Below are positions 16,750-25,228 of a stretch of DNA of 46,441 bases, one piece after another. The notes below the pieces were generated by a model. It saw nothing but the letters and a program-made list of their open reading frames with translations, had not been told where the DNA came from and searched no databases. Source of the stretch: an uncultured Clostridia bacterium. Its GTDB lineage: Bacteria; Bacillota; Clostridia; Lachnospirales; Bianqueaceae. The stretch covers positions 1 to 46,441 of the forward strand of contig CALBGL010000039.1 in NCBI GenBank assembly GCA_937892735.1, written 5' to 3'. How positions within the stretch are numbered: the first letter of the stretch is position 1; every line of letters begins with the position of its first letter. Made by a program: the position numbers and the translations under genes.

Positions 16750-18600
16750 TTATTTCTTCACGATAGCGCCGAACTTACACTTATCCATACAGGTACCGCA
16801 TTTGATACACTTCTCCTGAAGAATACTGTGCGGATTACGCACCGTTCCCTCGATCGCGTTCACCGGACAATTCCGGGCGCACAGCGTGCACCCCTTACAT
16901 TTCTCCGGATCAATATAGAACTTCAGGAGCGCTGTACATTTACCCGCCGGACAGCGTCCGTTCACATGGGCAATGTATTCGTCCTCAAAGGCCGCCAGCG
17001 TAGACAGAACCGGATTGGGCGCCGTCTGTCCCAATCCGCATAGCGCCGTATCCTTAATGACCTGGCTCAGCCGCTTGAGTTCGGCAATATGCTCCATCGT
17101 TCCCTTGCCCTGGGTGATGTCCTTCAAAAGTTCCGACAGACGCTTGGTTCCCACACGGCAAGGCGTACATTTCCCACAGGACTCTTCCTCGGTAAATTCC
17201 AGATAAAAGCGCGCCACAGAAGGCATACAGTCATCCTCATCCATGACGATCAGACCGCCGGATCCCATCATGGAACCCTTCGCCACCAGGCTGTCAAAAT
17301 CGATCGGCGTATCCAGATCCTTCTCTGTCAGACATCCACCCGAAGGTCCGCCCGTTTGCGCCGCCTTAAACTTCTTGCCGTTTTTGATGCCGCCACCGAT
17401 ATCAAAGATGACCTCTCGCAGTGTCGTTCCCATCGGCACCTCGATCAGTCCCACGTTATTGATCTTACCCGCCAGCGCAAATACCTTGGTTCCCTTGCTC
17501 TTTTCTGTGCCGATAGAGCTGAACCAATCGGTTCCCTTCAGAAAGATGACCGGTACATTCGCGAAGGTTTCTACATTATTTACATTCGTAGGCTTGCCCC
17601 AATATCCGCTTTCCGCAGGGAACGGCGGCTTAGTCGTGGGCTCGCCTCGATTGCCCTCCATGGAATGAATCAGAGCCGTCTCCTCCCCACAGACAAACGC
17701 GCCCGCGCCGAAGGAGATCTGAATATCAAAACTAAAATCTGTCCCCAGAATATGCTCGCCTAAGAGCCCGCATTCCCGGGCCGATTCGATGGCCTTCTCC
17801 AGTCTTTGAATCGCCAGCGGGTATTCCGCCCGAATATAGACTCTACCCTCGCTCGCGCCAATCGCGTAACCGCAGATAGCCATGGCTTCTACGATACTGT
17901 GCGGATCTCCTTCTAGAATCGAACGATCCATGAAAGCGCCCGGATCTCCTTCATCCGCGTTGCAGACCACGTATTTCTGCTCTGCCTGATACCCTCTGGC
18001 AAACTGCCATTTCAGCCCTGTCGGGAAACCCGCGCCGCCGCGTCCACGAAGGCCGGATTTTTTGACTTCCTCGATGACCTCTTCCGGCTTCATCTGCGTG
18101 ATACACTTGGCAAGCGCCTGATAGCCCTCCTGCCGAATATAGTCTTTGATATTTTCAGGATCGATATAGCCGCAGTTTCGAAGCGCTACACGCTGCTGCT
18201 TCTTATAAAAATCCATATGTTTGGAATCGGAAATATGTTCATTCGTCTTCGGATCCAGATATAAGAGGCGCTGCACCTTTTCATTATTCATGATATGGCT
18301 CTCCACGATCTCCTTCGCGTCCTCCGGCTTGACCTGCGTATAAAAGGTATTATCCGGCAGGATCTTTACAATCGGTCCCTTTTCACAGAATCCAAAGCAT
18401 CCGGTTCGAACCACTTCCACCATATCCTCAAGGCCCTGTGCCGCAAGCTCCGCGCGCAGATTTTCTACGATCTTCTGAGAATCGGAGGATTGGCAGCCTG
18501 TACCGCCGCATACAAGAATACTGACTCTCTCCTGTTTCTCCGCTTCCTGTTGTGCAACGCAAATGGTTTTGAGCTGTTCTACTGTCGTGATCTTTTCCAT
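16750..18600 (-). CDS. hydB: hydrogenase NADH-binding subunit (NuoF-like)
   Basis: 616 residues. An N-terminal thioredoxin-like [2Fe-2S] domain has Cys31, 36, 68 and 72. The NuoF core follows, with the NADH/FMN motifs GLRGRGGAGFPTG (183-195) and NADEGDPGAFMDRS, and the [4Fe-4S] motif ESCGKCTPCRVGTKR. The C-terminus adds two ferredoxin clusters, CKGCTLCARNCPVNA and CIKCGTCMDKCKFGA. This domain order is that of HydB/HndC of electron-bifurcating hydrogenases, the site where NADH meets the flavin. It stands between hydC (11 bases) and hydA (14 bases) in one transcript. Confidence 0.95.
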   Translation of the reverse strand: MEKITTVEQLKTICVAQQEAEKQERVSILVCGGTGCQSSDSQKIVENLRAELAAQGLEDMVEVVRTGCFGFCEKGPIVKILPDNTFYTQVKPEDAKEIVESHIMNNEKVQRLLYLDPKTNEHISDSKHMDFYKKQQRVALRNCGYIDPENIKDYIRQEGYQALAKCITQMKPEEVIEEVKKSGLRGRGGAGFPTGLKWQFARGYQAEQKYVVCNADEGDPGAFMDRSILEGDPHSIVEAMAICGYAIGASEGRVYIRAEYPLAIQRLEKAIESARECGLLGEHILGTDFSFDIQISFGAGAFVCGEETALIHSMEGNRGEPTTKPPFPAESGYWGKPTNVNNVETFANVPVIFLKGTDWFSSIGTEKSKGTKVFALAGKINNVGLIEVPMGTTLREVIFDIGGGIKNGKKFKAAQTGGPSGGCLTEKDLDTPIDFDSLVAKGSMMGSGGLIVMDEDDCMPSVARFYLEFTEEESCGKCTPCRVGTKRLSELLKDITQGKGTMEHIAELKRLSQVIKDTALCGLGQTAPNPVLSTLAAFEDEYIAHVNGRCPAGKCTALLKFYIDPEKCKGCTLCARNCPVNAIEGTVRNPHSILQEKCIKCGTCMDKCKFGAIVKK

Positions 18601-18611
18601 GTTGCTCCCCC

Positions 18612-19091
18612 TTATTCACACTCTGCCAGAATCGAGTCCACCATGTCTGGCGTCACCCGTCCGTACACCTTGTCGCCTACCAGCATGACTGGCGCCAATC
18701 CACAGGCGCCCACACACCGCAGGGAACGCAGTGAGAACTTACCATCCGGCGTCGTCTCACCGGGTTCGATCGAAAGTTTCTTACGCAGCTCTTCCAGCAC
18801 GCTTTCCGCTCCGCGAACGTAACAAGCCGTTCCCATACATACGGATATCTCATACTTCCCTTTTGGCTTCATCGTGAAGTAGGAATAGAAGCTGACAACT
18901 CCATATACTTTTGATACCGGCACGCCCAATTCCTTGGCCACAAAGACCTGTACCTCCCGCGGCAAATAGCCAAAGATTCCCTGTGCCCGATGCAGCACGC
19001 GAATCAACTCTCCCTGTTTCGTGGGAAGTGCGTCGATAAATCGCTTTAGCTCATCATATTTCTCTTGATCGGCTCCGCTACAGCACCCCAT
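18612..19091 (-). CDS. hydC: hydrogenase [2Fe-2S] subunit (NuoE-like)
   Basis: 159 residues, a NuoE-like thioredoxin-fold protein. The four cluster ligands are Cys85, Cys90, Cys126 and Cys130 (SVCMGTAC and CVGACGLAP). It passes electrons within the HydABC complex. The ATG at 19091 follows GGGGAGG by seven bases. The N-terminus begins MGCCSGADQEKY, with two extra cysteines of no known role. It is the first gene of the operon, about 60 bases behind a well-formed promoter. Confidence 0.94.
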   Translation of the reverse strand: MGCCSGADQEKYDELKRFIDALPTKQGELIRVLHRAQGIFGYLPREVQVFVAKELGVPVSKVYGVVSFYSYFTMKPKGKYEISVCMGTACYVRGAESVLEELRKKLSIEPGETTPDGKFSLRSLRCVGACGLAPVMLVGDKVYGRVTPDMVDSILAECE

Positions 19092-19130
19092 ATGTTTACC
19101 TCCCCATGATGCTCATCATCTCTGATTTGT

Positions 19131-19148
19131 CATGCTTTTTTTAGCATG
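19131..19148. promoter_or_regulatory. palindrome in hydC leader
   Basis: CATGCT-TTTTTT-AGCATG, perfect six-base arms. It starts within a few bases of the predicted transcription start of the hydrogenase operon, an operator-like position. I know no regulator with this exact site. Confidence 0.55.
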
Positions 19149-19156
19149 CTTCTATC

Positions 19157-19185
19157 ATTATATCAAATAACCGAAGGGATGTAAA
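19157..19185 (-). promoter_or_regulatory. hydCBA promoter
   Basis: Minus strand TTTACA (19180-19185), 17-base spacer, TATAAT (19157-19162), with the hydC start about 65 bases downstream. Confidence 0.8.
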
Positions 19186-19201
19186 GCAACTGGCTCAAAT
19201 T

Positions 19202-19219
19202 TTGTTAGTTTTTTATCAA
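19202..19219. promoter_or_regulatory. Rex-like NADH-redox operator
   Basis: TTGTTAGTTTTTTATCAA differs from the Rex consensus TTGTTAA-N4-TTAACAA at two of 14 defined positions. It sits 17 bases upstream of the hydC -35 and about 65 bases upstream of the opposite promoter of the TPR gene. Rex controls fermentative and hydrogenase genes in Clostridia, so the context fits, but AT-rich intergenic DNA gives such near matches by chance. Confidence 0.4.
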
Positions 19220-19285
19220 ATAATAACCCCTTTGCTATTCCATATCCCGATTCGATGTTTCCTATCAAAAAACTTCATTTTTCTC

Positions 19286-19314
19286 TTGAATCCCGTTCTC
19301 TCTCATGATATGAT
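19286..19314 (+). promoter_or_regulatory. promoter of TPR-decarboxylase operon
   Basis: TTGAAT (19286-19291), 17-base spacer, TATGAT (19309-19314), about 40 bases before the GTG start at 19353. It diverges from the hydrogenase promoter. Confidence 0.65.
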
Positions 19315-19352
19315 AAGGACTGCAATTATTTTTGAAGTAGGAGGTTTTTTCT

Positions 19353-20276
19353 GTGAAATTCATCGAAAAACATCCATACCTGCTGATCACTGCTGCCATC
19401 ATTCTGGCCTGCATTGTCTTTCAGGTTCCCTTTGGCTGGTCACTCTTGATTCTGTTAGGCTATGGTTTGATCGTATACATTGTCAATCTGGGCACTGCCG
19501 TAGGGTGGACAGGCTATCTTCTGGACGGCTTTTTGAGACGTCCTAAATTTGTTCACAAGTTATATCGTTTTGCCATTCAGCATAATACCCGCTGCGTCTA
19601 TGCCATGCTGGCCTATGGCATGGATCTCCTCAAAGAAGGTGATTACGCTACGGCACTTGATCTTTTCGAAAAGGTACTGGCCCGGGACAAGGTGAATCCC
19701 ATGCTAGTCAAGTATGCCGAGCAGGATCTGGCCATTGCCTATTGGAAGATGGGCCAGCTGGAGAAGGGCATCGAAGTCATGGAGAAGATGATTGAGAAAT
19801 ACGAATATTTCACACCCGACTTCTATACGACTCTAGGATATTTCTATATTGAGGCCGGCGATTATGAGAAGGCCCAGGAATGTACCGATAAGGCGCTGGA
19901 GTTGAGCGAGGCCCATGGTCCCGCCTTCGATAATCTGGGGCAGATTGCTTTTCGCCAGGGCCAGTACGAAGAAGCTGAAAAATACTTCAGTCGCGCGCTC
20001 GACATGAAGGACACCATGGTGGACAGTAAGTACCATCTGGGCCTTATCTACGAACACTGGGGAAATCTGGAGGCTGCCGCGGAATATTTTGCTGCCGCGC
20101 ATCAGTCTACTATCACCGGGATGAATACAATTACTCGGGAACAGGTAGACGCCAAGTATAACGAATACTGGGGCGATGGAGTCGCCGAGGAGGATTCTTC
20201 CTCTACCGACTCTTCAGATACGGAAAATATCGAAACGGACGATGATCCGGACGATATCGAAACGGAAGAACGCTAA
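19353..20276 (+). CDS. membrane-anchored TPR repeat protein
   Basis: 307 residues. Two adjacent membrane helices (about 8-45) are followed by tetratricopeptide repeats from about 85 to 250; repeats such as GDYEKAQECTDKALELSEAH and GQYEEAEKYFSRALDMKDTM show the usual G-Y-A-A-P spacing. The last 30 residues are a Ser/Asp/Glu-rich acidic tail. TPR domains act as protein-binding scaffolds; the partner is unknown. The start is GTG behind AGGAGG. It precedes the decarboxylase-family gene by 24 bases and is probably co-transcribed with it. Confidence 0.85.
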   Translation: MKFIEKHPYLLITAAIILACIVFQVPFGWSLLILLGYGLIVYIVNLGTAVGWTGYLLDGFLRRPKFVHKLYRFAIQHNTRCVYAMLAYGMDLLKEGDYATALDLFEKVLARDKVNPMLVKYAEQDLAIAYWKMGQLEKGIEVMEKMIEKYEYFTPDFYTTLGYFYIEAGDYEKAQECTDKALELSEAHGPAFDNLGQIAFRQGQYEEAEKYFSRALDMKDTMVDSKYHLGLIYEHWGNLEAAAEYFAAAHQSTITGMNTITREQVDAKYNEYWGDGVAEEDSSSTDSSDTENIETDDDPDDIETEER

Positions 20277-20300
20277 ATCATTGGAGGAGGGGATAATACC

Positions 20301-21752
20301 TTGAGACTACTGGATTATCTGAATGATTATGCCGACCAGGATATTTACCCAATGCACATGCCTGGTCACAAGAGAAATTTTGACTTTTTAGATGGTGTCA
20401 GCCCATATCGCATCGACATCACTGAAGTGGCAGGCAGCGATAACCTGCATGATTCCAACGGGATTCTGAAAGAATCCATGGATATGGCCGCCAGACTTTT
20501 CGATAGTTATCGTTGCTGGTATCTGATCAATGGAAGCACCTGCGGACTGATCGCCGCGATCTTTGCATTAACTCGCCGCGGTGACAAGATCCTGATGGCC
20601 AGAAACTGCCACAAATCTATCTACAACGCCGTACATATCTGCGGCCTGCATCCGATCTATCTATTTCCGCCGGTAGACCCGGAATTTGGCGTCAACGGCA
20701 GCATTTCGCCGCAACAGGTACAGGACGCTCTAGACGAATATCCGGACATCCGTCTGGCGATCATCACTTCGCCTACCTATGACGGCGTCATGTCCGACGT
20801 GGCTACGATCAGCCATATTCTGCATGAACATAAGATTCCGCTGATTGTGGATGAGGCGCATGGACCCCATCTGGGATTCCATCCCTCCTTCCCGAAGAGC
20901 GCCATCACCGAGGGTGCGGATCTGGTCATCCAGAGCATTCATAAGACACTGCCCAGTCCCACTCAGACGGCTCTGCTGCATCTATGCAGCAGCCTGTGGA
21001 AGAACCGAGAAAAGCTGCAGGAAATGGATCGCCGCATCTCCGATTCTCTTGCGATCTTTGAGAGCACAAGTCCTTCGTATATTCTGATGGCTGCGATTGA
21101 TAACTGTGTGCATATGCTGAATGATGGAAAGGAATCCTTATTCCACGAATATATCCGGCGTATCAACATGTTTGCCAGGGAAACCCGCGTGCTCAAGCAT
21201 ATCCGCATCCTCTGCAAAGGTACGGACAGCGTGGAAAATCATCCGCTCTTCTTCGGGTTCGATCCCAGCAAGATCGTGATGAGCATCCGGAATCTGCGTC
21301 TTACAAGCGGTGAATTTGAGGAGCTGATGTTGAAGAAATATAAGATCGAGCTGGAAATGATCGCCGCGGATTACGCGTTGGCTCTGACCAGCATCTGCGA
21401 TACGGACGAGGGCTTTGAGCGCTTGCTGCACGCGCTGATCGAGATCGATCAGGAGTATGGTTCCGATACGCCCAAGCCATCGGCGCCTCCGCTAGTACAG
21501 GAGAGCATGATGAAGATGACTGTCAGTGCTGCCAAAGACATGCCGGATGAAGCCGTTTGTTTCTCCGAGAGTGCCGGACGCATCTCCCGGGAGATCGTAT
21601 TCGCCTATCCGCCCGGTATTCCGTTGATTGTGCCCGGCGAAGAAATCACCGAGCAGATCATCGCCAATATTCAGGATCTGTGCGCGAATGGCATCACGGT
21701 CAAGAGTACTTTCGGCACGCTGCCAAAAGTCATTCATGTCGTGGAAGTGTAA
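20301..21752 (+). CDS. Orn/Lys/Arg decarboxylase family PLP enzyme
   Basis: 483 residues of the fold-type I (SpeA/Cad-like) group. It opens with YPMHMPGHKRN, the family's PMHMPGHK signature. The cofactor site is visible as DEAHGPH (Asp184, His187) and SIHKTLP (Lys215, Schiff-base lysine). C-terminal residues 430-480 (AYPPGIPLIVPGEEI) are the usual small domain. Members decarboxylate arginine, lysine or ornithine to polyamine precursors; which one is not readable here. The start is TTG after GGAGGAGGGG. It lacks the N-terminal wing domain of the large inducible enterobacterial enzymes, as usual in Bacillota. Confidence 0.88.
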   Translation: MRLLDYLNDYADQDIYPMHMPGHKRNFDFLDGVSPYRIDITEVAGSDNLHDSNGILKESMDMAARLFDSYRCWYLINGSTCGLIAAIFALTRRGDKILMARNCHKSIYNAVHICGLHPIYLFPPVDPEFGVNGSISPQQVQDALDEYPDIRLAIITSPTYDGVMSDVATISHILHEHKIPLIVDEAHGPHLGFHPSFPKSAITEGADLVIQSIHKTLPSPTQTALLHLCSSLWKNREKLQEMDRRISDSLAIFESTSPSYILMAAIDNCVHMLNDGKESLFHEYIRRINMFARETRVLKHIRILCKGTDSVENHPLFFGFDPSKIVMSIRNLRLTSGEFEELMLKKYKIELEMIAADYALALTSICDTDEGFERLLHALIEIDQEYGSDTPKPSAPPLVQESMMKMTVSAAKDMPDEAVCFSESAGRISREIVFAYPPGIPLIVPGEEITEQIIANIQDLCANGITVKSTFGTLPKVIHVVEV

Positions 21753-21767
21753 TTCTTGATAAACCCA

Positions 21768-21796
21768 TTGACAGCTGTCAGAGAATCCGATATAAT
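21768..21796 (+). promoter_or_regulatory. promoter of scfA
   Basis: Perfect TTGACA (21768-21773), 17-base spacer, TATAAT (21791-21796), 62 bases before the scfA ATG: a very strong sigma-A promoter that fits high expression of the peptide. The region AGCTGTCAGA overlaps the spacer. Confidence 0.88.
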
Positions 21797-21858
21797 AAAG
21801 ATAGTCTGACGAGGTCAGATTTTGTTGTGCAGTTCAATTTCGAAAGAAGGTGTTTTTT

Positions 21859-22011
21859 ATGAAGAGAATTCAGACTCTGGATACCAGAAACCTGGCTCAA
21901 TCCGTGAATCATGGCGGTTGTGGCGAATGCCAGACTTCTTGTCAATCTGCCTGCAAGACTTCCTGCGGTATCGCGAATCAGCAGTGCGAACAGATGAAGG
22001 AAAATCAGTAA
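21859..22011 (+). CDS. scfA: SCIFF peptide (six-cysteine RiPP precursor)
   Basis: 50 residues beginning MKRIQTLDTRNLAQSV, with six cysteines at 21, 24, 28, 32, 36 and 43 in the order C-x2-C-x3-C-x3-C-x3-C-x6-C. The core CQTSCQSACKTSC matches the six-cysteines-in-forty-five-residues family found in nearly all Clostridia. The radical-SAM maturase encoded next introduces a thioether crosslink in studied members; the biological role of the product is not established. The ATG follows GAAGG at eight bases. An attenuator-like hairpin separates it from scfB. Confidence 0.95.
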   Translation: MKRIQTLDTRNLAQSVNHGGCGECQTSCQSACKTSCGIANQQCEQMKENQ

Positions 22012-22028
22012 TATCGGTTGACCAAAGC

Positions 22029-22087
22029 GCTGTATGAACGCAGGATTCGCTGTCTATCTAAGCTCCTGTTTTCATACAGCCTTTTTT
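22029..22087 (+). terminator. attenuator between scfA and scfB
   Basis: GCTGTATGAA (22029-22038) pairs perfectly with 22071-22080, with an inner CAGGA/TCCTG stem, followed by CC and seven Ts. Because scfB has no clear promoter after it, it most likely ends most transcripts after scfA and lets a fraction through, keeping peptide well above maturase. Confidence 0.85.
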
Positions 22088-22124
22088 TGCTTCATAATAA
22101 CGAAGAGGGGAATGAATACCATTC

Positions 22125-23531
22125 ATGGTACATCAATATAAAAATAACGGATACAATATTGTCCTGGATGCCAACAGCGGCAGCGTTCATGTTGTGGATG
22201 ACGTAGCCTATGATATCATTGCGCTCTATGAGGATCATACACCGCAGGAGATCACGGCCGCCATTCTGAAAAAATATGCCGATCAGCCCGATGTAACAGA
22301 AACGGAGATTCAGGAGACGCTGAGTGATATTGAACAGCTCAAGAAGGATGGAAGACTGTTCTCTGAGGATACCTATGAAAATCTGGCCTGGGACTTCAAG
22401 AATCGTTCCACGGTCATCAAGGCGCTCTGTCTGCATATCGCCCACGACTGTAATCTCGCCTGCAAATACTGTTTTGCCGGCAAGGGCGAATACTGCGGTG
22501 ACAAAGCGCTGATGAGCTTTGAAGTCGGCAAACAGGCGCTGGATTTCCTAATTGCAAACTCCGGTACCCGACATAACCTGGAAGTAGACTTCTTCGGCGG
22601 CGAGCCTCTGATGAACTTTGATGTCGTCAAACAACTGGTAGCTTACGCCCGTGAGCAGGAGAAGATCCATAACAAAAACTTCCGCTTTACGCTGACGACC
22701 AATGGCGTGCTTCTGACGGATGAAGTCATGGAGTTTGCCAACAAAGAAATGTATAATGTGGTGCTCAGCCTGGATGGCCGCAAGGAAACCAATGATCGTC
22801 TGCGAGTCACCCGCAATGGCAAGGGCAGTTATGATATGATCGTACCCCGTTTCCAGAAGATGGCCGAGCTGCGTCATCAGGAAGGGTATTATGTACGGGG
22901 TACTTATACCCATTATAATACCGATTTTGCCAAGGATATTCTGCATATCGCGGACCTGGGCTTCAAACAGCTGGCCATGGAGCCTGTTGTGGCCGATCCG
23001 AAGGAGGATTACGCCCTGAAGGAGGAGGATCTGCCGGTACTCTTAGAGCAGTATGATATCCTGGCCCAGGAGATGCTGCGCCGTTCCCGCAAGGGCAATG
23101 GCTTCACCTTCTTTCACTATATGATCGACCTGGCCGGGGGTCCCTGCATCTACAAGCGTATCTCCGGCTGCGGCGTAGGCACAGAGTACATGGCCGTGAC
23201 GCCCTGGGGAGATCTATACCCTTGTCACCAGTTTGTCGGCAACGAAAAATTCAAATTGGGCGATGTATTCCATGGCATTCAGAATACCGAACTGCGGGAT
23301 GAGTTCAAGCTCTGCAATGTATATGCCCGCAAAGAATGTCACGATTGCTTTGCCAAGATGTTCTGCAGCGGCGGCTGTACCGCCAATGCCTATCACGCTA
23401 CCGGTTCCCTGACCGGTACCTATCAGCTGGGCTGCGACCTTCATCGTAAGCGTATTGAATGCGCCATCATGTTGAAGGTGGCAGAAGCTATGGACCGGGA
23501 GTCCCAAACCCATGAAAAACATTCAATATAA
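22125..23531 (+). CDS. scfB: SCIFF radical SAM maturase
   Basis: 468 residues. An N-terminal peptide-recognition-like region (1-95) precedes the radical SAM core, whose iron-sulfur motif CNLACKYCFAGKG binds the SAM cluster. The C-terminal part has the SPASM-type cysteines, GGPCIYKRISGCGVGTEYMA, CHQFVG, and the CHDCFAKMFCSGGC block. It forms a thioether in the ScfA peptide in characterised members. The ribosome site GAGGGG is 14 bases before the ATG, rather far; another ATG at 22112 begins a nine-codon frame that overlaps this start and ends at TAA just after it, which may lower initiation. The end overlaps the next gene by 20 bases. Confidence 0.94.
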   Translation: MVHQYKNNGYNIVLDANSGSVHVVDDVAYDIIALYEDHTPQEITAAILKKYADQPDVTETEIQETLSDIEQLKKDGRLFSEDTYENLAWDFKNRSTVIKALCLHIAHDCNLACKYCFAGKGEYCGDKALMSFEVGKQALDFLIANSGTRHNLEVDFFGGEPLMNFDVVKQLVAYAREQEKIHNKNFRFTLTTNGVLLTDEVMEFANKEMYNVVLSLDGRKETNDRLRVTRNGKGSYDMIVPRFQKMAELRHQEGYYVRGTYTHYNTDFAKDILHIADLGFKQLAMEPVVADPKEDYALKEEDLPVLLEQYDILAQEMLRRSRKGNGFTFFHYMIDLAGGPCIYKRISGCGVGTEYMAVTPWGDLYPCHQFVGNEKFKLGDVFHGIQNTELRDEFKLCNVYARKECHDCFAKMFCSGGCTANAYHATGSLTGTYQLGCDLHRKRIECAIMLKVAEAMDRESQTHEKHSI

Positions 23532-24696
23532 ATCTCTCATTAAGATTGCGGTTGTGGCAGTGATCGGCTGCCTGACCGTAATCTATTTTAATACCATCAT
23601 CGATCTCATCGGTTTATTTCTCAATGTCAGTTTTCCGCTGATTCTGGGCGCCATCATGGCCTTTATCCTCGATATTCCGCTGCGTCGCCTGGAATCCATC
23701 TACTTCCCCAAAAGCCAGAACAAATGGATCAAGCGTACGCGCCGTCCCGTCTGTATCGCGCTGGCTTTTGTCGTCTTGGCATTGATTATTCTGTTAATCA
23801 TCTGGATTGTCATTCCGGAGATGATCTCCTGTTTCCAATTCATCGCAGAAGCTTTTCCCCCTCTCTTTGAAGAGGCTACGCAATGGCTTTCCGGAAATTT
23901 TGAGAATGTCCCCATGATTCAGAATATGCTGGATACGATCAATGTAGACTGGGAGGCTCTGTTTTCTAACATCATGTCCAGTTTTGTTTCGGGGGCCGGC
24001 GGGGTCTTTAGCTCTGTATTTAACACCCTAATCAATATCGTGAGTGGCGTCGTACAGACTTTCATCGCCTTTATTTTTGCCATCTACATTGTAGCAAACA
24101 AAGAAAAACTGAAGAGGCAGACCACCCATCTGATGGAAGCCTATATGCGCCCCACCTGGAAAGATAAAATTCTTTCCGTACTGCAGTTGTCGAACAGCAC
24201 CTTTTCGAACTACTTTGCCGGCCAATGTATCGAAGCATTGATCTTTGGTACGCTCTGTTTCATCGGCATGCAGATCTTTCGATTCCCCTATTCTCTGACG
24301 ATCAGTATTCTGATCGGCGTTACCGCTTTGATTCCGCTGGTGGGCGCCTTTATTGGCGCTTTTATCGGCGCTGTCATGATTCTGACCGTTAGTCCTTTGC
24401 AGATGTTGTTCTTCCTGATTTTCATCATCGTTTTGCAGCAAATCGAGGGAAACATGATTTTCCCCCGTGTGGTAGGTACTGCTGTAAGTCTGCCCGGCCT
24501 CTGGACGCTGGCAGCTGTCACTCTGGGCGGCGGCCTGTTTGGCATTCTGGGAATCTTCATCTGCGTGCCTGCCGCGTCCGTACTCTATCAGTTGCTGCGT
24601 ACAAATGTGCATAAACACCTGGTTTCTTCCAAAAAAGAAGCCCCTTCTTCAAAGCCCGCGTCGGACGATGCGAAATTGCCTGAAGAAGACGCTTGA
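23512..24696 (+). CDS. AI-2E family transporter
   Basis: 394 residues with about seven to eight membrane helices and a long extracytoplasmic stretch after the second or third helix (about 105-150). The C-terminal half contains GVTALIPLVGAFIGAFIGA and LPGLWTLAAVTLGGGLFGILG, typical of PF01594 (AI-2E/YdbI) proteins. Some members export the signal AI-2 or act as ion antiporters; the substrate here is unknown. Its start overlaps the end of scfB by 20 bases, so the two are coupled. That could be chance or could mean that it handles the SCIFF product; no direct evidence exists in the sequence. Confidence 0.88.
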   Translation: MKNIQYKSLIKIAVVAVIGCLTVIYFNTIIDLIGLFLNVSFPLILGAIMAFILDIPLRRLESIYFPKSQNKWIKRTRRPVCIALAFVVLALIILLIIWIVIPEMISCFQFIAEAFPPLFEEATQWLSGNFENVPMIQNMLDTINVDWEALFSNIMSSFVSGAGGVFSSVFNTLINIVSGVVQTFIAFIFAIYIVANKEKLKRQTTHLMEAYMRPTWKDKILSVLQLSNSTFSNYFAGQCIEALIFGTLCFIGMQIFRFPYSLTISILIGVTALIPLVGAFIGAFIGAVMILTVSPLQMLFFLIFIIVLQQIEGNMIFPRVVGTAVSLPGLWTLAAVTLGGGLFGILGIFICVPAASVLYQLLRTNVHKHLVSSKKEAPSSKPASDDAKLPEEDA

Positions 24697-24697
24697 T

Positions 24698-24726
24698 TTC
24701 ACGTATACCCCTGCTCTTGCTATAAT
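24698..24726 (+). promoter_or_regulatory. promoter of TspO gene
   Basis: TATAAT (24721-24726) is preceded by TGC, giving an extended -10 (TGnTATAAT). A weak TTCACG (24698-24703) lies 17 bases upstream. The gene starts 32 bases downstream. Confidence 0.65.
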
Positions 24727-24757
24727 ATACTGTTCTATAGCATAGCGAGGTGATCAT

Positions 24758-25228
24758 ATGAAACAAGACCGGTGGAAACTATATATTGGATTCTGTCTGT
24801 TCCCGTTAGCGATCGGGGCGTTGTCTGCTCTGCTGAGCAGCAGCGGCATGTCTCAGTATGACATGCTCACACCGCCGCCCCTGTCGCCGCCGGGAATTCT
24901 TTTTCCCATCGTATGGACACTCCTATTCCTTCTGATGGGGATTGGCTCTGCCCGTGTCTACGAAAAGCGTTGCCAAGGATGCCCTAACGCCCTGCAAATC
25001 TACAGCGTCCAGCTGGCGCTGAACTTCTTCTGGAGTATCTTCTTTTTTACCTTCCAGTGGCGGTTCTTTGCGTTTCTCTGGCTGCTGCTGCTTTTAGGCG
25101 CTGTCCTCAGCATGATTCGCTGTTTTTACCGGGTGGATCGGCTGGCTGCTTCCCTGCAGATCCCCTACGCTCTCTGGCTTCTTTTCGCCGGCTACCTGAA
25201 TCTGGGGTTTGCGCTTCTCAATCCGTAA
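24758..25228 (+). CDS. tspO: TspO/MBR family membrane protein
   Basis: 156 residues with five helices and the family's conserved TPPPLSPPGILFPIVWTLLF segment after the first extracellular loop, and the aromatic-rich NFFWSIFFFTFQWRFFAF helix. The family (tryptophan-rich sensory/translocator proteins) binds tetrapyrroles and sits in the cytoplasmic membrane; its function in anaerobes is unsettled. It has an AGCGAGG ribosome site and its own extended -10 promoter. Its end overlaps the converging GNAT gene by 11 bases. Confidence 0.9.
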   Translation: MKQDRWKLYIGFCLFPLAIGALSALLSSSGMSQYDMLTPPPLSPPGILFPIVWTLLFLLMGIGSARVYEKRCQGCPNALQIYSVQLALNFFWSIFFFTFQWRFFAFLWLLLLLGAVLSMIRCFYRVDRLAASLQIPYALWLLFAGYLNLGFALLNP

